A DNA stretch of 6,848 bases from an uncultured Lachnospiraceae bacterium (GTDB lineage: Bacteria; Bacillota_A; Clostridia; Lachnospirales; Lachnospiraceae). The notes below the pieces were generated by a model. That model searched no databases. It had not been told where the DNA came from and was given only the letters and a program-made list of their open reading frames with translations. Made by a program: the position numbers and the translations under genes. Where the stretch lies: the NCBI GenBank assembly GCA_946621895.1, contig CAMOOZ010000216.1, positions 1 to 6,848 on the forward strand, given 5' to 3'. Below, piece by piece: positions 1 to 6,209 of this stretch (its first letter is position 1; every line of letters begins with the position of its first letter).

Positions 1-111
1 CTTCTTCTTGATGCCGCGCCCTGCCACAACCAGGACATCGGCGTTCTCGATGCTGGTCTCCTTGGGCTTTTTCGTGATGCCAAGAACCTGAACGCGGCTG
101 GTAAACTTGCC
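1..111 (-). other. EtfA-like (electron-transfer flavoprotein alpha) segment joined in frame to addA
   Basis: The last 36 codons at the left edge read KFTSRVQVLGI, then TKKPKETSIENAD, then VLVVAGRGIKKK. The 'ADVLVVAGRGIKKK' part matches, from memory of the family, the start of the conserved EtfA FAD-binding domain (generally 'eAdvvVaGGRGv'), and the preceding 'vkVl...kk.ke' fits the EtfA linker strand. It does not match the AddA motif V region expected here. The frame is unbroken across the boundary, which lies near bases 106-117. Whether more of EtfA follows cannot be seen. The alternative is a highly divergent AddA motif V, which would have lost the conserved TIHKSKGLE, so I favour EtfA. Confidence 0.55.
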
Positions 112-2718
112 GGAATCCACCTCCAGCTTCTCAAGCCGGTCCAGATAGCGGACAAAGCGATGGAGGCTTAAGATCCCGGACTCCTCAAAGGAAGCGGCCC
201 GCAGCAGCAGAAGCTCCACATTTGCCTTCCGCCGCTCCCCGCCGGGCATCGCGGCCACCAGGTTCAGATAGCCTTCCCCGTAGATCAGCTCGCGGATCAG
301 GCTGCGGACCGGCGTATAGGCCGCTTTTTCCCGATAGCGCCCGATCCAGGAAAGAAAACGGCAAAGCTTCCCGTAAAGCTCCCCGGAGAGCCTTCCCCTG
401 TTTTCCTCCTGCTGCAGAAAAACCAGATCCCCGTAGAGCGTGCGGGGGGGATCGTCAGGATCACTGTTTTCGGTGGTTTCGGCGGCGCTTTCCACCGGAT
501 CCGCTTCGGCTGGCCGTCTGTTTTCCGGGGATGCGCTGATCCGGATCAGTGCCAGCTCCTCATCGGAAAAGCCGCCGAAAACGGAGTGCATCAGGCCGAA
601 AAGAGGAATATCCTCCAGCGGATTGTGAAAGACCCTGAGCGCCTGCAGCAGCGTCTGCACCTCGGTGGCGGAGAAATACCCGGTCCTGGAGGTCACATAG
701 GCCGGGATCCCCATCTCCTGCAGAAGCTTCTGCCAGCGCTCTCCCGGGCCCTTTAAGGAGCGCAGCAGGATCGTGATATCCTTAAAGCGGGCCGGCCGGT
801 ACTCCTCCGTCTCCTTATCGTAGATCACCTGCTTTCCCACCAAAGAAAGGATCCTTTCCCCCACGGCCACGGCCTCCGGATCCTCCGCGCCGGCGGCCAT
901 CGCCGCTGCCGTCTCAGCGTCTCCTGCGCCTTCGGCCTGATCGGGCTCCTCCCACAGCTCCTCCTGCTCCTTTGGCGGAACGACCAGCAAAAGTTCGGGG
1001 GTAAAGCCCGCCATGTCCTGATCCTTCCCCAGATGCCGCGAAGCGGCAGCCTGAGGTATATCAGCGGATGCTGATATACCGATAGGATCAGTGGAATTTG
1101 GGCCGCTTGCGGCACAAATTCGGGTATGAGGAATCGAATATCGATTCGATTCCTCATACTTCGCGCCGTATTTCAGGAATGCCCGTTCATCATATTCCAC
1201 TCCCCCCACGGCCTTTCCCATCAGCTGCCGGAAACAGAAATTCACGAGGTTCAGCACCTCTTTTCTGCTGCGAAAGTTCTGATCCAGATCGATGCGGCGG
1301 AAGGGGCCGGGGCCTTCTTTATAGGTTTCCAGCTTTTCCATGATCAGCTCCGGCCTGGCCTGCCGGAAACGGTAAATGCTCTGCTTCACATCTCCCACCA
1401 GGAAACGGTCGGGCGCCGGGCTTTCCTCTCTGGAAATTGCCTTCAGGATCCCCTCCTGCAGGAGATTGCTGTCCTGATATTCATCGATGAAGATCTCCTG
1501 AAAATGCTCCTGATAGGCCTTCGCGATCTCCGTAGGCCTGCCGTCCCGGACCAAAAGCCCATAGGCCATGTGCTCCAGGTCGGAAAAATCCATGAGCTTT
1601 TTCTCTTTTTTCTTTTCCCGGAGCCTCTCCCTGAAGGAAAGCGTCAGTCCCGCGAAAAGCTTCAGCTCCCGGGAAAGCTCCTCCTCCATGCGGATAGCCT
1701 CGTCAAAAGGCCGGAAAAAAAACTTCTCCTTCAGCTTTTTGATCCCGTCCTTTACCCCGTTTCGCAGCGCCTTAGCCTGCTCCCGCAGACCGGTGCTCAC
1801 GGTGTCATCCTTTTTGGCGGGAAGCCTGCCGAATTCCAGGGAAGCAAGAGCTTCTCTGAGCGCCTCATACCAGCTGCCAAAGGAGAGGCCGGCGTTATCC
1901 CCCTGCGGCGAGTCTGTTTCATCGGGCTGCTGATCATTTCCGGAAACGGAAACATCCGGCGTCCTCATCGCAAGCCGGCAGAGCGCTTTAAGCTTCTCCT
2001 CCTCTGCGGAAAGCAGCTCCTGATAAAACCAGGGGCCCGCCGGCGAACCGGCGCAGCCGGACGCGGCGCGGGCAAGCTCCCCGAGTCCGGAAAGCCGCTC
2101 CCTTGCCTCCCTTACCAGCAGCTCCTTCCACGCCTCTGCGTCCGCGCAGCCCTCCAGCCATTTTTCCGGCTCCGGATCGGAATCCGCAAAATCGGAAAGC
2201 CGGATCAGCGCCTCGGAAAAGTCATTCGCGGCAGCTGTCTTCCCGAAGGTGTCCGCCAGGGAAAGAAAGTCCGGAGCTCCTGCGGCAAAGCTTTCCTCCA
2301 GAAGCTCTTCGACCGCTTCCTGCTTCAGCGAAGCGATCTCGGCCTCCTGGCCCATCCGGGTGGCGGGATCCAGCCCGGCCTCCCGGAAATGTTCCTTCAG
2401 CAGGAAGCTGCAGAAGCTGTCGATCGTGGTGATCTTCGCATGGTGAATCAGAACGGACTGTCTGCGCAGATGCTCGTTCTCCGGCTCCTCAAGAAGCTGC
2501 CTGTCTATGGCCGCAAGGATCCTCTCCCGCATTTCCGCCGCGGCGGCCCGCGTAAAGGTCACCACCAAAAGCCTTGTGATATCCGCCTTATCCCTGAGGA
2601 TCCGCTGCAGGATCCGTTCCGTCAGCACGGCGGTCTTGCCGGAGCCGGCCGCCGCGGAGACCACGAGGTTTCCCCCCCGCGCATTGATCACCTCAAGCTG
2701 TGCATCGGTAAAAATCAT
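1..2718 (-). CDS. addA: AddA subunit of the AddAB helicase-nuclease, 3' part missing and carrying an in-frame repeat insertion
   Basis: AddA is the UvrD-type 3'-5' helicase and nuclease subunit of AddAB. The frame is open from the ATG at 2716-2718 to the left edge (906 codons). Visible motifs are Walker A SAAAGSGKT (21-29), TFTRAAAAEM (54-63), TTIDSFC (97-103), DEYQD (412-416, Walker B), VGDVKQSIYRFR (441-452) and DQNFRSR (479-485). Residues about 521-563 are not AddA-like: they are encoded by repeat copy A, and the AddA sequence resumes in frame at 'FTPELLLVV'. Two acidic, Ala/Glu/Asp-rich loops near residues 585-612 and 727-760 are further linker expansions. AddA sequence is recognisable to 'RYLDRLEKLEVDSG' (about residue 870). 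The expected motif V (TIHKSKGLE) does not follow, and EtfA-like sequence takes its place. Helicase motifs V and VI and the C-terminal nuclease domain are therefore not in this window. B. subtilis AddA is about 1230 residues. If the left-edge junction is genuine, this addA is broken. Confidence 0.95.
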   Translation of the reverse strand, partial: MIFTDAQLEVINARGGNLVVSAAAGSGKTAVLTERILQRILRDKADITRLLVVTFTRAAAAEMRERILAAIDRQLLEEPENEHLRRQSVLIHHAKITTIDSFCSFLLKEHFREAGLDPATRMGQEAEIASLKQEAVEELLEESFAAGAPDFLSLADTFGKTAAANDFSEALIRLSDFADSDPEPEKWLEGCADAEAWKELLVREARERLSGLGELARAASGCAGSPAGPWFYQELLSAEEEKLKALCRLAMRTPDVSVSGNDQQPDETDSPQGDNAGLSFGSWYEALREALASLEFGRLPAKKDDTVSTGLREQAKALRNGVKDGIKKLKEKFFFRPFDEAIRMEEELSRELKLFAGLTLSFRERLREKKKEKKLMDFSDLEHMAYGLLVRDGRPTEIAKAYQEHFQEIFIDEYQDSNLLQEGILKAISREESPAPDRFLVGDVKQSIYRFRQARPELIMEKLETYKEGPGPFRRIDLDQNFRSRKEVLNLVNFCFRQLMGKAVGGVEYDERAFLKYGAKYEESNRYSIPHTRICAASGPNSTDPIGISASADIPQAAASRHLGKDQDMAGFTPELLLVVPPKEQEELWEEPDQAEGAGDAETAAAMAAGAEDPEAVAVGERILSLVGKQVIYDKETEEYRPARFKDITILLRSLKGPGERWQKLLQEMGIPAYVTSRTGYFSATEVQTLLQALRVFHNPLEDIPLFGLMHSVFGGFSDEELALIRISASPENRRPAEADPVESAAETTENSDPDDPPRTLYGDLVFLQQEENRGRLSGELYGKLCRFLSWIGRYREKAAYTPVRSLIRELIYGEGYLNLVAAMPGGERRKANVELLLLRAASFEESGILSLHRFVRYLDRLEKLEVDSGKFTSRVQVLGITKKPKETSIENADVLVVAGRGIKKK
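1094..1121 (-). other. Conserved stem-loop 3 of repeat copy A
   Basis: On the minus strand, gaatttg pairs with caaattc, a U-C mismatch follows, and then gccg pairs with cggc around loop caag. The same mismatch occurs at the same place in copy B, while the lower stem bases differ. Confidence 0.8.
1124..1159. repeat. Perfect 16-bp inverted repeat (hairpin 4 of copy A)
   Basis: The left arm gtatgaggaatcgaat (1124-1139) is the exact reverse complement of 1144-1159, with loop atcg. It is the strongest stem in the window. It sits inside addA and encodes 'YEESNRYSIPHT' on the minus strand. Confidence 0.95.
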
Positions 2719-5700
2719 TTCTTCCCTCTGTCTTCCCCTGCTTTTTCTGCGGGAGGCCTCATCCGCAGGAGTGCCTCCTCCGGCGTCATCTCTTCTCTCC
2801 TTATCGCGCAGCCCTGCAGCTTCAGATCAAAGCCGCAGACATGCCTGTAGGGACAGTAAGCGCAGTGCAGCTTTCCCTCCTCCTCCAACGGACTTAAGGA
2901 AATATCTCCCTGCAGGATCCTGTCCGCAAGCGCTGCGGCCTTCTTTTCCGCGGCAAAGAGCACGGCGCCAAATTCCTCCGGGCTCACCGCGCCGGAGGAT
3001 GCCCGGAAGGAGCCGTCCTTATTGATCCCCACCGGGATCACCGCCGAGTTTCCTCCTGCGCCAAGCCCCCTGTCAAAGGCCCTGAGGATCTCAGGCTTCG
3101 CGGAGATCAGCCCCGAGGGCCTGTATTCCTTTTCCCGCTCCGCTTCCTTTCCTTCCTCCAGCACCGGATCCTTTAACTGCTGATAAAGCATGCCGCCGGG
3201 CGCAAGGGGAAGCGTGATGTCGTTTTGCAGGCGCCGCAGCGCCGCAGCCATATAGAGGGGAAGCTGCAGCTGGGTGCCCCGCAGGACCGCCTCCGGTTTA
3301 AAGGTCTTTTCCCCGGTCTTGTAATCGAGTATCTTCAGCCAGGCCTCCTCTGCGCCCTCCGCGATATCCGCCCGGTCGATCCTGCCGTGAAAAAAGAGCC
3401 GGCCGCCCGAGGGCAGGAAGATCCCTTTTTTCTCTCCGTCCACCGGCAGCTCAAAGGCGCGGGGCAGGAAGCTTCCCTCCTTCAGCTGATATCGAATAGC
3501 CCGCAGAGAGCTCTTCAGGATCCCGGCATACTGCCGCAGGAGATAAAAGCTTCTCGCGTCGGCACCGAAAAGCTGCTCCCCGTACACTGCCGCGGCATCC
3601 TTTACCGCCTCCGGCGCACAGCGCTCCAGCAGCTCATCGGAAAAGCCGGCGAGGTTTGTTCCCTCCTGCGCGGCCTTCTCCCCGAAAAGCCTGATCGCTT
3701 CGTGGAGCACATTTCCCGTGTCAAAGGCCATCACCCCGGCGGCAGGCCTCTCTGCAAGCTTCAGGCCATAGTGCAGGAAATGCTGATAGGCGCAGCCCGC
3801 ATAGGCCTCCAGGCGGCTCACCGTGGTATGAAGAGCTTTTCCGAAAAGCAGCGGGGCGCATTTCAGGGGCCTTTCCTCATAGCCGATGCAGGCCGCCTCC
3901 AGCAGCCTTGCGTAGAGTCCGGGGCTTGCCTGGGCATAGGCATAGCGCAGCGCAGGGTTCTTTTCCTCCCGCATTGCCTCCGCCAGCAGCTCCTCGCCCC
4001 CCTTCGGTGTCTCCACTCTGCAGGCGGGGGCTTCCTCCTCCGGCTTCCGTAAGCTTATGCCGGGGAAAAGGCGCCTGATCTCCGCCGTCAGATAAGAGGG
4101 CCGCACAGCCTTTCCCTCCCCATCCATCCGGTAGAAGGAGAGATAAAGCCGCTCCGAAGGCCTTGTCATCGTAAGATAAAGATAGAGCCGCTGGGTAAAC
4201 TGCAGCTCCTCCCCCGACGGCGCAAGGGTATAGCCCGCCTCCTCGATAAACGCCCGGTCCAGCGCTGAGAGCAGCCCCCCCGCACCGCCGGATCTGGGCA
4301 CATTCCCGTCATTTAAGCCCAGGAAAAAAAGCGCCTTTAACCCGCCGCCGAGGCGTGTGCGCTCCATGTCCCCGATCAGCACCCTGTCCACATTCTGCGG
4401 GATCCTGCCGATGCGGATCTCCGAAATGCCGGAGGAAAGGATCTCCAGCATTTCCGCGGCGGTCAGCCTTTCCGGTCCCAGCAGGCCGTAGATCTGGTCC
4501 AGCAGCTCGATGCCCGTCCGATAGACCTGCTCAAACTCCAGCGCCTGCTCCGGGCGGTTTTCCCGTTCAAAGCGCTCCGCATACGCGGCAAGCTTTTCTC
4601 CCGCCCGGTGGCGGACAAGCAGCGCATAAAGCGCCTTAGCCCATTCTTCGGCGGTTTTCGTTTTCGCCCCCGCCGTCAGCGGTGAAAGAGCATCGATCAG
4701 TCTTTGCCGCAGGGCGTTCAGGGTCTCCAGCTCCTTCGTGCCAAGGCCCAGCCGTTTCCCGAAAACAAAGCTTTCCCGGAAGGCCTTTTCCCCCCGCAGC
4801 CCGTAGGCCTCCAGATAGCGCTCAAGGAAATCCGCCTCCTCCGGGGTAAAATCACTGATCCCGCTCCGGATGAAACGGACGATATCCTCTCTGCGGAAGC
4901 CTCCTTCCAGCACCTCCAGGGCGCCCTCCAGCAGCTCTGTCATGGGATTCATCCTAAGCCCCTTTGTCTCGTCCAGGAAAAACGGAATCCCGAAGGCATT
5001 CATCCAGATCTCGATCCAGTCCCTGTAGGGCTCCACATCTCCCAGGATCACGGCGATATCCCTGTACTGAAAGCCCTGACGCAAAAGCTCCCTGATCTGC
5101 AGGCAGACCTCCTGCAGCTCCTTCGCCGGCGTCGTGCTCACGCTTAAAAAGATCCCCCCGGAAGGGGCGGAAAGAGAGGCATCCTTCTTCTTCCGGAAAA
5201 GGTTTTTTTCCAGCGCGGCAAGCCCGGGCTGATGCGCAAAGCGATGAGGGATCTTCAGGATCAGATCCTCCTCCCGCGGAATGCCCCGGATAAAGGCCAG
5301 CTCCTCCAGCCTGTCTCTGGTGGTCCGGCTTAAGGCGAAAAGCTCCTCCTCACGGATCGGGCCGTTTCCCGCTGCCTCTTCATCCATCGTCAGCACGACC
5401 ACCACTCTCGCGCAGACCTGCATGAGCCCCTCGATCACCTTCAGCTGGATCGGGGTGAAGCCGGTGAAGCCGTCAAAGGCAAGGACCGATCCCCGGAGAA
5501 ACCGCAGTCCGGGAAGCAGCTTCAGCACCAGCTCCAGAGAAGCCTCTGCCGTCAGATAGCGCTCCCCCATCCATTCCCTGAACGCCGCATAAATGCGCTT
5601 CAGCTCGGTAAGCTTTTCCGCAAGCTCCCCCCTGCCTTCCGCGGCCCGGATCATCCCGTCCAGATCCGCCGGCGCGATGGCATACTGCATGAATTCCGAA

Positions 5701-6074
5701 AGGACGGATTTTATCTCATGGATGAAGCCCTCGCCGGAAAGCTTTTTCCCCAAAAGCGGCAGCTCCTCGATCCGCTCCCCGATCAGATGCCTGAGGACCA
5801 GATTCTTTCCTGTGTCGTCCAGCAGCGGCCGCTCCGCTCCCGCCTCCTCAAAGGCCCTGTGGGTGAGGCGCCCGAAGCTTAAGACATCCAGGTTCAGGAT
5901 CCCCCTGGCCGGATGGATGCTCACCAGCTCCTTCTGCGTCTGCATCGTGAACTGATCCGGCACCAGCAGAAAAAAGGAGCGCGAAGGCTCCTTGATCGAT
6001 TGTTCGATGAATTCCTCATACAGGGCCCTGCTCTTTCCGTAGCCGGACCCTCCCAGGATAAATTTCAGGCTCAT
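2715..6074 (-). CDS. addB: AddB subunit of the AddAB helicase-nuclease (ATP-dependent exonuclease, iron-sulphur nuclease)
   Basis: A full-length 1119-residue AddB, close to the roughly 1150 usual in Firmicutes. Together with AddA it binds double-strand DNA ends, unwinds and degrades them, and recognises Chi in preparation for RecA loading. The N-terminus has the Walker A loop GGSGYGKS (residues 8-15). The middle is the inactivated helicase-like region that in characterised AddB serves Chi recognition. The C-terminal PD-(D/E)XK nuclease shows GRIDRAD (897-903), the catalytic ILDYKTG (915-921) and QLQLPLYM (935-942). Four cysteines, C761, C1071, C1074 and C1080, fit the 4Fe-4S staple that brackets AddB nuclease domains, so the nuclease looks intact. 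The ATG at 6072-6074 is supported by a GAGG Shine-Dalgarno five bases upstream and by the Walker A near the N-terminus. The stop TGA overlaps the addA ATG in an ATGA, which suggests translational coupling. Repeat copy B ends just upstream of the ribosome site. Confidence 0.97.
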   Translation of the reverse strand: MSLKFILGGSGYGKSRALYEEFIEQSIKEPSRSFFLLVPDQFTMQTQKELVSIHPARGILNLDVLSFGRLTHRAFEEAGAERPLLDDTGKNLVLRHLIGERIEELPLLGKKLSGEGFIHEIKSVLSEFMQYAIAPADLDGMIRAAEGRGELAEKLTELKRIYAAFREWMGERYLTAEASLELVLKLLPGLRFLRGSVLAFDGFTGFTPIQLKVIEGLMQVCARVVVVLTMDEEAAGNGPIREEELFALSRTTRDRLEELAFIRGIPREEDLILKIPHRFAHQPGLAALEKNLFRKKKDASLSAPSGGIFLSVSTTPAKELQEVCLQIRELLRQGFQYRDIAVILGDVEPYRDWIEIWMNAFGIPFFLDETKGLRMNPMTELLEGALEVLEGGFRREDIVRFIRSGISDFTPEEADFLERYLEAYGLRGEKAFRESFVFGKRLGLGTKELETLNALRQRLIDALSPLTAGAKTKTAEEWAKALYALLVRHRAGEKLAAYAERFERENRPEQALEFEQVYRTGIELLDQIYGLLGPERLTAAEMLEILSSGISEIRIGRIPQNVDRVLIGDMERTRLGGGLKALFFLGLNDGNVPRSGGAGGLLSALDRAFIEEAGYTLAPSGEELQFTQRLYLYLTMTRPSERLYLSFYRMDGEGKAVRPSYLTAEIRRLFPGISLRKPEEEAPACRVETPKGGEELLAEAMREEKNPALRYAYAQASPGLYARLLEAACIGYEERPLKCAPLLFGKALHTTVSRLEAYAGCAYQHFLHYGLKLAERPAAGVMAFDTGNVLHEAIRLFGEKAAQEGTNLAGFSDELLERCAPEAVKDAAAVYGEQLFGADARSFYLLRQYAGILKSSLRAIRYQLKEGSFLPRAFELPVDGEKKGIFLPSGGRLFFHGRIDRADIAEGAEEAWLKILDYKTGEKTFKPEAVLRGTQLQLPLYMAAALRRLQNDITLPLAPGGMLYQQLKDPVLEEGKEAEREKEYRPSGLISAKPEILRAFDRGLGAGGNSAVIPVGINKDGSFRASSGAVSPEEFGAVLFAAEKKAAALADRILQGDISLSPLEEEGKLHCAYCPYRHVCGFDLKLQGCAIRREEMTPEEALLRMRPPAEKAGEDRGKK
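2724..2728 (-). promoter_or_regulatory. Ribosome-binding site of addA inside the end of addB
   Basis: GAGGG on the minus strand, five bases (aagaa) before the addA ATG. It is embedded in the last addB codons, and the addB stop overlaps the addA start (ATGA), as expected for coupled translation giving similar subunit amounts. Confidence 0.8.
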
Positions 6075-6079
6075 ATTTT

Positions 6080-6083
6080 CCTC
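6080..6083 (-). promoter_or_regulatory. Ribosome-binding site of addB
   Basis: GAGG on the minus strand, followed by the five-base spacer aaaat and ATG. It lies just outside repeat copy B and fixes the addB start at 6074. Confidence 0.8.
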
Positions 6084-6086
6084 AAA

Positions 6087-6101
6087 TGCCGCGAAGCGGC
6101 A
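6087..6101 (-). promoter_or_regulatory. Stem-loop immediately upstream of the addB ribosome-binding site
   Basis: tgccgc and gcggca form a perfect 6-bp stem with loop ttc on the minus strand. The stem ends three bases before the GAGG of addB. It is the conserved terminal hairpin of repeat copy B. An effect on addB translation or on mRNA 5'-end stability is possible but is inference from position only. Confidence 0.45.
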
Positions 6102-6146
6102 GCCTCAGGAAAACTCCGCGAATGCGGTCTCTCCTGCAGGAACAGG

Positions 6147-6176
6147 ACGATCCGGGCCGCCTGCGGCACAGACCGT
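6147..6176 (-). other. Conserved stem-loop 3 of repeat copy B
   Basis: On the minus strand the arms acggtctgtgccg and cggcccggatcgt pair at 12 of 13 positions around loop cagg. Two of the pairs are G-U, which would be A-C mismatches on the plus strand. The single U-C mismatch is in the same position as in copy A. Confidence 0.8.
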
Positions 6177-6209
6177 GTAAAAGGGAGGCGCTGCCCGCTT
6201 TGCGCCGTT

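Larger units (their letters stand above)
1033..1176 (-). repeat. Palindromic repeat element, copy A, inserted in frame in addA
   Basis: Copy A shares three blocks with copy B in the same order and orientation. 1033-1052 is identical to 6086-6105. 1100-1116 matches 6154-6170 at 16 of 17 positions. 1159-1176 matches 6198-6213 apart from one substitution and a two-base gap. Between the blocks are four consecutive stem-loops: 1034-1048 (6 bp, loop gaa), 1055-1080 (perfect 11 bp, loop ggat), 1094-1121 (7 bp plus 4 bp around one mismatch, loop cttg) and 1124-1159 (perfect 16 bp, loop atcg). Nearly every base from 1033 to 1159 is in or next to a hairpin. In the addA frame the element has no stop and encodes roughly 43 residues, including 'RICAASGPNSTDPIGISA'. 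The strand given is that of the host transcript. The right boundary is uncertain, because 1159-1176 also encodes the AddA-like 'LKYGAK'. Confidence 0.88.

Noticed and set aside
825..1157. Minus-strand open frame of 110 codons, possibly suggesting a frameshift in addA at the repeat
   Set aside because: It is in another frame. The addA frame itself is open without stops through the repeat, and AddA-like sequence continues in that same frame on both sides.
1033..1176. CRISPR or insertion-sequence origin of the repeat
   Set aside because: There are only two dispersed copies with internal hairpins, no spacer array, no transposase and no visible target duplication in this window.
1126..2850. Long plus-strand open frame of 574 codons
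   Set aside because: It is codon-aligned antisense to addA, where the G+C-rich codons leave few stops. It has no recognisable domain and part of it runs through repeat copy A, while the minus strand encodes clear AddA motifs.
3225..4052. Plus-strand open frame of 275 codons opposite addB
   Set aside because: It is an antisense shadow of addB with no domain-like sequence of its own, and the minus strand encodes conserved AddB residues here, including C761 and GRIDRAD.
6178..6207. Possible Rho-independent terminator after the phosphatase gene
   Set aside because: A short GC stem near a run of four T on the minus strand is present, but the stem is weak or bulged, the T-run is short, and the region belongs to the repeat element.
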